Origin: Sedimentitalea sp042687825
GTDB taxonomy: Bacteria; Pseudomonadota; Alphaproteobacteria; Rhodobacterales; Rhodobacteraceae
Direction of reading: 5' to 3'
DNA: 64,000 bases
NCBI RefSeq assembly: GCF_042687825.1
Contig: NZ_JBHUQE010000002.1
Coordinates: 62,001 to 126,000, forward strand
Within the stretch, counting starts at the first letter, position 1; each line of letters opens with the position of its first letter. Below the pieces are notes generated by a model that saw only the letters and a list, made by a program, of their open reading frames with translations, did not search any database and was not told where the DNA came from. A program made the translations under genes and the position numbers. Of this stretch, positions 24,697 through 32,676 are shown one piece after another.

Positions 24697-25745
24697 TGTC
24701 CTATATCAAACCGAAATTCCGCCACCCGCGGCTGCCGACGAACAATCTGGGCTATACGCTGGCCGATTATGATGGCGCCATTTCGACCCTGTGCGCGGGC
24801 TGTGGCCATGACAGTATCTCGGCGGCGATCCGCAATGCCTGTTTCAAGTCCTCGCTGCCGCCACACCGCATCGCCAAACTGTCGGGCATCGGCTGTTCGT
24901 CCAAGATGCCGACGTATTTTCTCAGCCGGTCGCACGGGTTCAACTCGGTGCATGGGCGCATGCCCAGCGTGGCCACCGGCGCCAGCCTGGCCAACCGGAC
25001 ATTGACCTATTTTGGCGTGTCCGGCGATGGCGATACCGCCTCGATCGGCATGGGGCAGTTCATCCACCTGATCCGGCGCAACGTGAACATGACCTATATC
25101 GTTGCCAACAATGGCTGCTATGGCCTGACCAAGGGGCAGGACAGTGCCACGGCGGATCTGGGCTCGGTCAGCAAGGCGGGTGCCGCCAACCCGTTTGACG
25201 GCATCGACCTGGCCAGCCTGGCCATCCTGCAGGGGGCCAGCTTTGTGGCCCGCAGCTTTTCCGGCGACAAGGAACAGCTGGAACCGCTGATTCAGGCGGC
25301 GATGGCGCATGGCGGGTTCGCCTTTATCGATGTCGTGTCGCCCTGCGTGACCTTCAACAATCACGCCGGTTCGACCAAAAGCTATGCCGATACACGGGCG
25401 CATCTGGATGCCATGCCGCTGGATTTCGTGCCCATGCAGGACGAGATTTGCGCCCAGTATGCCGAAGGCAGCAGCCATGCGGTCACCTTGCATGACGGCT
25501 CGGTCATCCACCTGCGCAAGGCCGCCGCCGACTATCGGCCGAATGACCGCAAGGGCGCGATGGCGGCGATTCAGACCGCCCAGGCCGACCAGCGGATTCT
25601 GACCGGCCTGCTGTATCTGGACCCGGATACGCGCGATCTGAACAACACGCTGAACCTGGCCGAACGACCGCTGAACGAACTGGGCAAGGACGAGCTGTGC
25701 CCGGGCAGCAAGGTACTGGCCAGCATCAACGAAGGGCTGCGCTGA
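24696..25745 (+). CDS. korB: 2-oxoacid:acceptor oxidoreductase, beta (TPP-binding) subunit
   Basis: Catalytic thiamine-diphosphate subunit, 349 residues. It shows STLCAGCGHDSISAAI near residue 29 and LSGIGCSSKMPTYF near 62. The TPP/Mg motif GDGDTASIGMGQFIHLIRRN runs from about 109 into VANNGCYGLTKGQ. Cysteines for one 4Fe-4S cluster are present (CAGCGHD, GIGCSS and DVVSPCVTFNN). It starts in the TGATG overlap with korA, so the three genes form one translation unit. A 2-oxoglutarate substrate is the best guess from the fusion type of its partner. Confidence 0.88.
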   Translation: MSYIKPKFRHPRLPTNNLGYTLADYDGAISTLCAGCGHDSISAAIRNACFKSSLPPHRIAKLSGIGCSSKMPTYFLSRSHGFNSVHGRMPSVATGASLANRTLTYFGVSGDGDTASIGMGQFIHLIRRNVNMTYIVANNGCYGLTKGQDSATADLGSVSKAGAANPFDGIDLASLAILQGASFVARSFSGDKEQLEPLIQAAMAHGGFAFIDVVSPCVTFNNHAGSTKSYADTRAHLDAMPLDFVPMQDEICAQYAEGSSHAVTLHDGSVIHLRKAAADYRPNDRKGAMAAIQTAQADQRILTGLLYLDPDTRDLNNTLNLAERPLNELGKDELCPGSKVLASINEGLR

Positions 25746-25931
25746 GCCGCGGGCCCTCCGCAGCCATGCGCCGGCCCTGCGGTCGGCCCGATACGCCGGA
25801 TCCGGGGAACACCGGATCGTGCAGGGCGCGGGTTTCAACGGTGGTTCCGGCGGTGCTCTCTATGGACGCTAAAAATGGCGCGCGCTAGAACGGCGGTGCT
25901 AGAAGCCTGCAATTAAAAAGGGTATCTGTTG

Positions 25932-26456
25932 ATGAATTTTCTTATCAAGGTGGCAGCTGCCGCATGTGTCATAGCCGGGGCAACCGGCGCGATAGCCGAC
26001 AGCACGGTTCCGCCCGGCAATGACGGGTTTACAAAGTTCGGAGAGGTCGGCGACTGGAACGTCTTTGTGGACAATGAACGCCGCTCTTGTCTGATCGAAC
26101 GGGCCTCTGACAACAATGTCGTGCAGATGGGCCTGACCAAGGACCACCAGTTCGGTTACCTCGGTGTCTTCGCCAAGGGCGACACGGGGATCACATCCGG
26201 CGAAAAAGAGGAAATTTTCATCGTGATCGACGATGCCGTGTTCTCGTCGGTCGCAACCGGCATGAAGGGCAACGTCACCGAGGGCTATTCTGGCGGCTAT
26301 ATTCTGGCCAACAACCCGGAATTCATCGATGCGGTGGCCAACAAGCATGAAATGATCGTTTTTCCGGAAAAAGAGGCGATGTTCGCCGTCGATCTGACCG
26401 GCACCAAAAAGGCCATGGAAATGGCCCGTACCTGCAACGCGGAACAGGGCGGCTGA
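25932..26456 (+). CDS. Secreted protein, IalB-like (invasion-associated locus B type)
   Basis: A 174-residue periplasmic or exported protein with a clear signal peptide (MNFLIKVAAAACVIAGATGAIA). The mature part begins with FGEVGDWNVFVDNERRSC and ends with a VDLTGTKKAMEMARTC segment. This W-V-(D/N)-C start and the late G-(T)-(K)-A-M helix with a cysteine are the pattern of IalB-like proteins, common in Rhodobacterales; in pathogens that family is linked to invasion, elsewhere its role is unknown. A TTG stands directly before the ATG and is less likely as start. An AAAAAGGG stretch provides the ribosome site. A GC-rich hairpin (26481-26506) follows the stop. Confidence 0.65.
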   Translation: MNFLIKVAAAACVIAGATGAIADSTVPPGNDGFTKFGEVGDWNVFVDNERRSCLIERASDNNVVQMGLTKDHQFGYLGVFAKGDTGITSGEKEEIFIVIDDAVFSSVATGMKGNVTEGYSGGYILANNPEFIDAVANKHEMIVFPEKEAMFAVDLTGTKKAMEMARTCNAEQGG

Positions 26457-26635
26457 CCCTTTATCGCGCTGTTTCAAGGACCGGCCGTGTTTCGCCACGC
26501 GGCCGGTTACGGGGCATATGTCCGGTGGCGGAATATCCGGTCATCTGCATCGCTCGGGCCAACAAAGCGGCCAGTTTGAACGAAACCTGTCTTGACGCCA
26601 CTGGGTCCGCGCCATATTACCGCCTGACGCAGCGG

Positions 26636-26712
26636 GCGGTTGTAGCTCAGATGGTTAGAGTACCGGCCTGTCACGCCGGGGGTCGCGGGTTCGAGCCCCG
26701 TCAACCGCGCCA
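26636..26712 (+). tRNA. tRNA-Asp (GTC anticodon), copy 1
   Basis: A 77-base cloverleaf. The acceptor stem GCGGTTG pairs with CAACCGC, followed by discriminator G and encoded CCA. The D-arm is AGCTCAGATGGTTAGAGT, the anticodon loop reads CTGTCAC with anticodon GTC, and the T-arm contains GGGTTCGAGCCCC. It is identical base for base to the copy at 26895. Confidence 0.97.
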
Positions 26713-26725
26713 CTGCTGCCAAAGC

Positions 26726-26751
26726 AAGGCCCGCCCCGGCGGGCCTTTTTT
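26726..26751 (+). terminator. Rho-independent terminator after tRNA-Asp copy 1
   Basis: AAGGCCCGCC at 26726-26735 pairs perfectly with GGCGGGCCTT at 26738-26747 and runs into a T-tract to 26751. It separates the two tRNA genes, so they are probably transcribed from separate promoters. Confidence 0.9.
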
Positions 26752-26894
26752 GTGTATTGCGCCAATGTCCCATGCCGGTTTCCCCATTCGGCCTGCCAGT
26801 GCTGGACAGGTGTCAAGGGCTGCATGGAAACAGTGACCGGGCCTGAATAAATCCGCTTGACGCTTGCGATGGCTTGGCCTATCCAGCCCCTCAC

Positions 26895-26971
26895 GCGGTT
26901 GTAGCTCAGATGGTTAGAGTACCGGCCTGTCACGCCGGGGGTCGCGGGTTCGAGCCCCGTCAACCGCGCCA
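26895..26971 (+). tRNA. tRNA-Asp (GTC anticodon), copy 2
   Basis: A second 77-base tRNA-Asp, identical to the copy at 26636 including the encoded CCA, while the flanks differ. The duplication is therefore limited to the tRNA gene itself. No T-rich hairpin follows this copy within 100 bases. Confidence 0.97.
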
Positions 26972-27089
26972 CTTTCCCAGAACATTCCCGTTTTGCGGTC
27001 CGGCGCAGTCACACCATGTGTGCGGCATTCGCCAAGATGGATTCGGCCCGCCAATGACCCATAATCAGATCGGCTGACGCCGTTCCGGG

Positions 27090-27830
27090 TCAATAGCGAT
27101 AACCCAGCATTGCCTCTTGCTCGGGGTCGACCCGGGTTCGCATCCAGGTCAGATCCGCATCGGACAGGCTGGCGGGGGTGGTCGGGCGTTCCGGGATGGC
27201 CGGTTTGAAACGCTTGCCCAGACGCTGTCGCACAGGCTGAAACGGCTGGTCGCGCGGGGCATGGTCCAAAGCCAGCAGCAGACTGTCCAGAACCTGTTCA
27301 GGCGCGTCCTGCAGGGTTTCAAGCCGCAGGACCGCGCAGCTGCAGCCGCGGTTCAGATAGCTCAGCAATCCGGTCAGCTTGGCCCGGCGCAGTGCGAATA
27401 GGTCGTCAAAGACCGCGCCGGTCACCGGGTCGCGATCCTGTTGCAGCGGCTGGCCCTGCAGCTCCTTTGCTTTGCCAAAGTAACGCGGCCGGTCGATCCG
27501 GGTCTGCCAGGGCGCGCGCAGGAAATCCGGAAACTCCAGCGCCTGCAGGTCTGGCGTGGCGTGCCAGGGTTTGGCATGCATCGATCGCGCCCAGTCCGCG
27601 GCATTGCGCACGAGACAGATCACCACCAGATCCGGAGGAATCGCCAGGGCGCCGGGAAAGCCGTGTTTCCAGCCCAGCGCCTGACTGGGCTGCCAGCGGC
27701 TGTTGCGTTTTAGCAGCCGGGTCACCAGGTTGGTGCCCGAGGACCGCTCGCCCAGTACCTGAAACCGGGTCGGCGGGACGCCGTTCTGTTGAACATGCAG
27801 GCCAAGGCGGGAAAATTCGGGCGGCAGCAG
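27090..27830 (-). CDS. Sulfotransferase-like protein, start codon uncertain
   Basis: The protein has a sulfotransferase-like layout. RFQVLGERSSGTNLV is a P-loop-like PAPS-binding motif, a hydrophobic strand DLVVICLVRNAADWARSMH holds an R-N/D-P-type second signature, and the C-terminus reads DPEQEAMLGYRY. The first conventional start codon is a GTG at 27725, but this would cut off the P-loop. The frame stays open to a TGA near 27860 with no ATG, GTG or TTG. AGAGGA stands 7 bases before a CTG at 27830, which I take as the possible start (246 residues). A frameshift or sequencing error is the alternative. It is divergent from a glycosyltransferase gene, so a role in modifying a surface glycan is plausible. 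Confidence 0.55.
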   Translation of the reverse strand: MLPPEFSRLGLHVQQNGVPPTRFQVLGERSSGTNLVTRLLKRNSRWQPSQALGWKHGFPGALAIPPDLVVICLVRNAADWARSMHAKPWHATPDLQALEFPDFLRAPWQTRIDRPRYFGKAKELQGQPLQQDRDPVTGAVFDDLFALRRAKLTGLLSYLNRGCSCAVLRLETLQDAPEQVLDSLLLALDHAPRDQPFQPVRQRLGKRFKPAIPERPTTPASLSDADLTWMRTRVDPEQEAMLGYRY

Positions 27831-27956
27831 GGGGGTGTCCTCTGATTTGGTCGGGTCGGTTTGTCAGCGCTGCGACAGCGGCGGCAATTTACGATTCTCT
27901 TATAGCCTTGTTGCGGTTAAGGATAAGGCAAAACGACACAGAGCAGGATGGCCCCG

Positions 27957-28829
27957 ATGCAGACAGTTGCCGCGCTGACCATGGTGCGAGACGACGCGTT
28001 TTTCCTTGGCGTGTGGCTGCGCCACTATGGCGGGCTGCTGGGGCGCGAAAACTGCTATGTCGTCAATCATGGCCGCGGGACCGCGGTCGCCGAGCAGGCG
28101 CGGGGCTGCAACGTGATTGGCATTCCCGGCGAGGCGCATCGCAATTTCGACATGAAACGCTGGCGGATGCTGAACAATCTGGTCATGGGGCTACGCTGTT
28201 ACTACGACCACGTGATCGTTGGCGATGTTGATGAACTGGTGGTTCTTGATCCCGTTGCCGGGACCGATCTGCCGGGCTGGCTGGCAACGGTGCCCGCGAA
28301 CCGGGTACTGACACCCCTGGGGTTGGAGGTGATCCATCGCACCGATTGCGAGACCGAGACGATTACCGACCGGGTGCTGGGGCCGCGCCGGCACGTGCGC
28401 CCGGCGCCGCATTATTCCAAGCCCTGCGTGGTCTCGACGGGTACAAAGATCGCCCGGGGCGGCCATTTCACCCGCTATGAAAAGCTGCACACGCCCGAGC
28501 ATCTGTACCTGCTGCATCTCAAGTTCTGCGACTACGCGGCCTATGTCGAGGCGATGGACCGGCGCAATGCGGTCAGCGCGGCCACCGGTGCCAGCTATCG
28601 CGATGCGGCGATCGGGCGACACTGGTTCGCCGAGGCGCGGGGCGAGGACCGCGCGGTCTTTGAGGGCTTTCAACACCTGCGGATGCAGGACGGGTTCGAC
28701 ATGGCACCGCTGCGGCGGCAGATGCACCGCAGCTGGCGTGCCCGCGGCGAGACCGGTTATTGGCAGTTCGACCGGTCTGAGAGCGACACGCAATATGTGC
28801 TGCCGGAACGGTTCAGCGGTCTGTTCTGA
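27957..28829 (+). CDS. Glycosyltransferase family 2-like protein (Glyco_tranf_2_4 type)
   Basis: A 290-residue cytosolic glycosyltransferase. It opens with AALTMVRDDAFFLGVWLRHYGG, typical of the family that begins with a strand, VRDE-like turn and W-x-x-(H/Y)-Y. It carries a metal-binding DxD-like motif (HVIVGDVDELVVLD, about residues 80-93) and the late LYLLHLKFCDYAAYVEAM stretch seen in its relatives. The ATG at 27957 has AGGA 8 bases upstream; an ATG three codons earlier overlaps that site and is less likely. Donor and acceptor are unknown. The divergent sulfotransferase-like gene suggests a small glycan-modification locus. Confidence 0.75.
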   Translation: MQTVAALTMVRDDAFFLGVWLRHYGGLLGRENCYVVNHGRGTAVAEQARGCNVIGIPGEAHRNFDMKRWRMLNNLVMGLRCYYDHVIVGDVDELVVLDPVAGTDLPGWLATVPANRVLTPLGLEVIHRTDCETETITDRVLGPRRHVRPAPHYSKPCVVSTGTKIARGGHFTRYEKLHTPEHLYLLHLKFCDYAAYVEAMDRRNAVSAATGASYRDAAIGRHWFAEARGEDRAVFEGFQHLRMQDGFDMAPLRRQMHRSWRARGETGYWQFDRSESDTQYVLPERFSGLF

Positions 28830-28860
28830 GCCCCGGATCGTGCGCCCGGTCAGGCCGGCA

Positions 28861-29676
28861 TCAGCGCCGCGCCACCAGACGCTGACCTTTGTCGCCGTGC
28901 AGGACCAATGTACCGTCATCGGTGATCTGCACGGTCACACCGGCATCCAAAATCGCAAAAAGCGTTTGTTCCCGATGGGCGATCTGGGGGGCACAGGCCA
29001 TTTGTGTGGTCGCCAGGGGGCCGAATTGCAGCATCGAGCCGGACAGCACATACCGACCGGAAAAGCGGTTGCAGCCGCCCGATCCAGACAACGTGCCTTG
29101 CGGCTGAAACTGCAGTGTCATCGCTGCGTCCTCGGGCACGTCCTGGCCGTCGATTTCGCTGATCCGCCAGACGCCGCCGGTCAGCCGCGTGTCCAAGGGG
29201 GCGCCCGAGATGCCGGCCGTGTCCCCATCGGCATGCGCATCGGCACCGACCTGCACCAGCATCACCACGCCCAGATCAATCTCAGCTTGGGCCGGGTCGA
29301 TCGGAATCGCCGTGTCGCTGATCCAGCGCAGCCGGCCCTGGGCGTCATGGATGCTGGCGCTCAGCCCATAGCCGCGGTGCCGGTTCAGCCGGTCGGCGGG
29401 CAGGCTCAGCCGGAACGCGATGGGCACCTGTTGCCCAGCAATTTCGGTTTCCGCCACTACTGATGCGGCGGCATCCGCGCGTGACACGTCGCTGACCCGC
29501 ACGCGGGCAATGCTGCCCGGGGGCAGGGCGATCCGCTGCGGATAGGCAATCTGGCCCGTCACCGTCGTGACGTGGGCCGTGTCCCCGGTTTGCGCCACAA
29601 CCGGGGCGGCGGACAGGGTCGCCGTCAGGCAGAGCGCGGCGGCGGTCGGAGAAAGCAGGGCGGGGTACCAATTCAT
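28861..29676 (-). CDS. Exported YbaY-type plus META (HslJ-like) domain protein
   Basis: A 271-residue envelope protein with a signal peptide (ALLSPTAAALCLTATLSAAPVVAQ). The first mature domain (VTGQIAYPQRIALPPGSIARVRVSDVSRADA...) matches the YbaY-like, type III secretion pilotin-related beta domain. The second (residues about 165-271: LTGGVWRISEIDGQDVP, GSGGCNRFSGRYVLSG, MACAPQIAHREQTLFAIL) is a META/HslJ domain with its usual GGCN and T-x-M-A-C pieces. The ATG at 29676 is chosen because it gives the signal peptide; the frame opens 34 codons higher. Such proteins are linked to outer-membrane stress and drug tolerance in enteric bacteria; the role here is unknown. Confidence 0.75.
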   Translation of the reverse strand: MNWYPALLSPTAAALCLTATLSAAPVVAQTGDTAHVTTVTGQIAYPQRIALPPGSIARVRVSDVSRADAAASVVAETEIAGQQVPIAFRLSLPADRLNRHRGYGLSASIHDAQGRLRWISDTAIPIDPAQAEIDLGVVMLVQVGADAHADGDTAGISGAPLDTRLTGGVWRISEIDGQDVPEDAAMTLQFQPQGTLSGSGGCNRFSGRYVLSGSMLQFGPLATTQMACAPQIAHREQTLFAILDAGVTVQITDDGTLVLHGDKGQRLVARR

Positions 29677-29778
29677 CTGGGCAAAGGCTTTCTGGCTGTG
29701 GCGGTGTATCCGGGTCGTTGCTTGAGATGGCCACCGGATCGGCGATTGCAAGGCATCGGCCGGATGACGGCGTGTCAC

Positions 29779-30654
29779 CTAGAGATCGGACAGAAAGTCC
29801 TGCAACGCCTCGATGGTTTCCCCGGGATGAGAATCGGGAAAGAAGTGACCGCCGGGCAAGGCGCGCGCGCGCATGTCCGACAGCCGGTCGGTCCAGGTGG
29901 CGGGCACGTCATACCGTTTCGCCATGACGCCATCGCCACCGAACAGCACCAGCGCCGGGCAGGTCACCTGCCGCGTCAAATCCGCCGCGTCATGGGCGAA
30001 ATCGAATTCCAGCGCCGCGCGGTAATCATTGCACATGGCTGTGATCGTATCGGGCCAGCGCCAGGCCTGACGATAGGTGAGCAGGGCTTCGGGATCGAAA
30101 TCCTGCAGCGCCGCGCCGCCCCAGCCGGTCAGGCAGGTTTCAAAGAACCAGTCGGGATCATTGCCGATCAGGGTTTCCGGGAAGGGCGCCGGCTGGGCCA
30201 GAAAGACCCAGTGATAATAATCGGCGGCGATCTCCTTGGTCAGATGCGTCAACAGGTGATGTGTCGGCACGATGTCCATCAGCGTCAGGCTCTGCACCGC
30301 CTTGGGCGCATCCAGCGCCAGCCGGTGCGCGGTGCGCGCGCCCCGGTCATGCCCGACCAGGTGAAACCGCTCGAACCCCAGCTGTTTCATCAGCCCGCGC
30401 TGATCGGCCGCCATGTTGCGAAAAGTATAGGATTGCACCCCCTCGGGCTTGGCGCTTTCGCCATAGCCGCGCAGGTCGGCCGCGATCACGGTGAACCGCC
30501 GGGCCAGCGCCGGGGCAATACGGTGCCACATCGCCCGGCATTGGGGAAAGCCGTGCAGCAACAGCAGCGGCGGCCCCTCGCCGCCGCGGGAATAGGCGAT
30601 GGTCTGGCCGTTGATTTCAGCAGTGGCGTCGGTAAAGCCCGCGATCAGGCTCAT
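29779..30654 (-). CDS. Alpha/beta hydrolase, haloacetate (fluoroacetate) dehalogenase-like
   Basis: A 291-residue soluble hydrolase. It carries LLLHGFPQ (oxyanion strand), GHDRGAR with an aspartate nucleophile (D103) and R104/R107, MDIVPT (D127), YYHWVFLAQPAPFPE (H148, W149) and a late GGHFFPDSHP histidine. This is the full residue set of fluoroacetate dehalogenases: nucleophile, two carboxylate-binding arginines and the His/Trp halide pocket. A plain epoxide hydrolase lacks the second arginine pattern. Activity on fluoro- or chloroacetate is an inference. Its ATG overlaps the stop of the upstream M20 peptidase gene (ATGA), so the two are cotranscribed. Confidence 0.8.
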   Translation of the reverse strand: MSLIAGFTDATAEINGQTIAYSRGGEGPPLLLLHGFPQCRAMWHRIAPALARRFTVIAADLRGYGESAKPEGVQSYTFRNMAADQRGLMKQLGFERFHLVGHDRGARTAHRLALDAPKAVQSLTLMDIVPTHHLLTHLTKEIAADYYHWVFLAQPAPFPETLIGNDPDWFFETCLTGWGGAALQDFDPEALLTYRQAWRWPDTITAMCNDYRAALEFDFAHDAADLTRQVTCPALVLFGGDGVMAKRYDVPATWTDRLSDMRARALPGGHFFPDSHPGETIEALQDFLSDL

Positions 30655-32033
30655 GTCCGGGTCAGCGCGTGCAGGATGCGCGCCCAGCTGCGGATGCCCT
30701 TGTGAAAGCTGTTCATGTCATATTTCTCGTTCGGCGAATGGATCGCGTCATCGTCATTGGCAAAGCCGATCAGCATGGAATCCAGCCCCAGAATGTCGCT
30801 GAAAAAGCCGGCGATCGGGATCGATCCGCCCATGCCGACAATCACCGCCTCGCGGTCCCATTCCTGCGACAGGGCCTGCCGCGCGGCCTCGAACTCGGGC
30901 CGGTCGGTGTTCATCACCGCGGCTTTGGAGCCTTCGGGGGTCTTGTCCCAGGTGACCCGCGCATCCGGCGACAGGCGGTCCTGCACATGGGCGCGGATCT
31001 GGCGGCGCAGATGGTCGGGATCCATGTCGCCGACCAGGCGGCAGGTCAGCTTGCAATGGGCCTCGGCGGGGATCACCGTCTTGGACCCCGCCCCCTGATA
31101 ACCGCCCCACAACCCGTTGATTTCCAGCGTCGGGCGCGCCCATTGCTGTTCCAGCGTCGAATAGCCCCGTTCGCCATGCGGCTGGCTGTAGCCGACCGAG
31201 GACAGATAGGTCTGTTCGTCAAACCCGCTGTTGCGCCATTGCCGCAACAAGTCCTCGGGCACCTCGCGCACGCCATCATAAAAGCCATCGACCGCAACCG
31301 CACCGGTGTCATGGTCGTGAAAAGAAGCGACGATGCGGGCCAGTTCGCGCAACGGGTTCAGTCCGGGGCCACCGTAATGGCCGGAATGCAGGTCGATGCG
31401 CGGGCCATGGATGGTGAATTCGTCCTTGAGCATGCCGCGCAGCTGGCCGGCGATCGAGGGCACCCCTGGCGACACCATCGAGGTGTCGCAGATCAGCGCG
31501 ATGTCGGCCTTTAGCTCGTCTGCATGTTCGCGCATGAACGGCACCAGGCTGGGCGAGCCGCTTTCCTCTTCGCCCTCCAGAAAAAAGGTCAGCTTGCAGG
31601 GCAGGGTGCCATGCACTGCCTTCCAGGCCCGGCAGGCTTCGACAAAGGTCATCAGCTGGCCCTTGTCGTCCGAGGCGCCGCGGCCCCGGATCACCCGCCC
31701 TTTGGGGGTGTCCTGCACCTGCGGGTCAAAGGGATCGCGGTCCCACAAATCCAGCGGATCGACCGGCTGCACGTCGTAATGGCCGTAAAACAGCAGATGC
31801 GGTCCGGCGCCGTCCAGATGCCCCACCACCATGGGATGGCCGGGGGTTGTGCGTTTTTCGGTGGCGATGCCCAGCCCGTTCAGGTCGGCGACCAGCCAGT
31901 CGGCCGCGGCCTGGCAATCGGCCGTATAGGCGGGATCGGTCGAGATCGACGGTATGCGCAGCAATTCCATCAGCCGGTCGGTGGCGGCGGGCAGGTTGGC
32001 GTCGATGCGGGTCAGAACGTCGGTCAGGGACAT
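30651..32033 (-). CDS. M20 family metallopeptidase (dipeptidase, ArgE/DapE type)
   Basis: A 460-residue zinc-dependent peptidase, probably cytosolic. Metal-site motifs are visible: LLFYGHYDVQPVDP (His-Asp), GRGASDDKGQ, and FFLEGEEESGSPSL with the catalytic Glu-Glu pair. The dimerisation-domain part includes DLHSGHYGGPGLNP, and the C-terminal MGGSIPIAGFF is also typical. The ATG at 32033 has AGGAG 8 bases upstream; the frame is open 29 codons further. Relatives act on dipeptides or N-acyl amino acids. It is coupled to the downstream dehalogenase-like hydrolase, but I see no metabolic link between them. Confidence 0.87.
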   Translation of the reverse strand: MSLTDVLTRIDANLPAATDRLMELLRIPSISTDPAYTADCQAAADWLVADLNGLGIATEKRTTPGHPMVVGHLDGAGPHLLFYGHYDVQPVDPLDLWDRDPFDPQVQDTPKGRVIRGRGASDDKGQLMTFVEACRAWKAVHGTLPCKLTFFLEGEEESGSPSLVPFMREHADELKADIALICDTSMVSPGVPSIAGQLRGMLKDEFTIHGPRIDLHSGHYGGPGLNPLRELARIVASFHDHDTGAVAVDGFYDGVREVPEDLLRQWRNSGFDEQTYLSSVGYSQPHGERGYSTLEQQWARPTLEINGLWGGYQGAGSKTVIPAEAHCKLTCRLVGDMDPDHLRRQIRAHVQDRLSPDARVTWDKTPEGSKAAVMNTDRPEFEAARQALSQEWDREAVIVGMGGSIPIAGFFSDILGLDSMLIGFANDDDAIHSPNEKYDMNSFHKGIRSWARILHALTRT

Positions 32034-32230
32034 GGGGACGGCTCCTATCATCGGGGTCGAGCCGGACCGTAGCAGCGCCGTCGTCCATGTCCAGCCTGAC
32101 AATGCGGCCAGCAACCGCACCGTTACCGGATCGCCAAAACGCTGCGCGGAATGGCATCCGAAACGGGTCTCGCCGGTTGCCAGAACGATGACCCGAACCC
32201 GCCGGAGGTCACATCACGGTCCCCAAAAAG

Positions 32231-32282
32231 AAACAACGGCCGGGTCAGCTGCAATCGCGCTGCGCCCGGCCGTTGCCTTTTT
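32231..32282. terminator. Bidirectional intrinsic terminator-like hairpin
   Basis: CAACGGCCGGG at 32234-32244 pairs perfectly with CCCGGCCGTTG at 32265-32275. The plus strand continues CCTTTTT and the minus strand continues TTTCTTTTTGG, so it could stop transcription in either direction. The loop is 20 bases. Confidence 0.75.
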
Positions 32283-32532
32283 GCCCCGCCATGTTCCGGA
32301 ACTGATCCGGATCCGTACACCTATCATGTCTTAGAAACTCTTGAACCCTGGCCGGGCGGGTATGGGAAACCGCACGCGCAAACCGAACACTACGAACTGA
32401 AATCTTTACCTTTCCAACGAGGCCAGAGTGCAAATTTGCCTCCGTTTCAACAAGTCAGGTATTCCGGACCTTTTATTTTGCATCTGCAGCATGGCAGCCC
32501 GGCGGGTGTCCTGCATCGGCGCGCTGGGCCGC

Positions 32533-32546
32533 TTGATCCAAGTCAA
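32533..32546 (+). promoter_or_regulatory. FnrL/FNR-type box upstream of hemA
   Basis: TTGATCCAAGTCAA matches the FnrL consensus TTGAY-N4-RTCAA at every defined position. It ends 131 bases before the hemA start codon. In Rhodobacter, oxygen control of hemA by FnrL through such a site is well known, so the same control is likely here. Confidence 0.75.
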
Positions 32547-32676
32547 GGATGCGACCAAAGGTCAAAGGTTAATGAGTTGAACAAGACGGGCGCGACCTGT
32601 AATCATCTGACACCCGGTTGTGGCCTTTGGCTGCGGCCATGCTGCCGAAACCGGCGCCAACAGACGGAGGACTCCG

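Larger units (their letters stand above)
32034..32676. other. Large intergenic region between divergent M20 peptidase gene and hemA
   Basis: This 643-base gap has no credible protein gene. It contains a strong hairpin with T-runs on both sides (32231-32282) and an FnrL-type site (32533-32546), each listed separately. A terminator between two divergently transcribed genes has no known transcript to end, so an unrecognised small RNA is possible. Confidence 0.55.

Noticed and set aside
25929..25955. TTGAT...ATCAA inverted repeat at the start of the IalB-like gene as an FNR box
   Set aside because: The half-sites are 10 bases apart instead of 4 and lie at the start codon.
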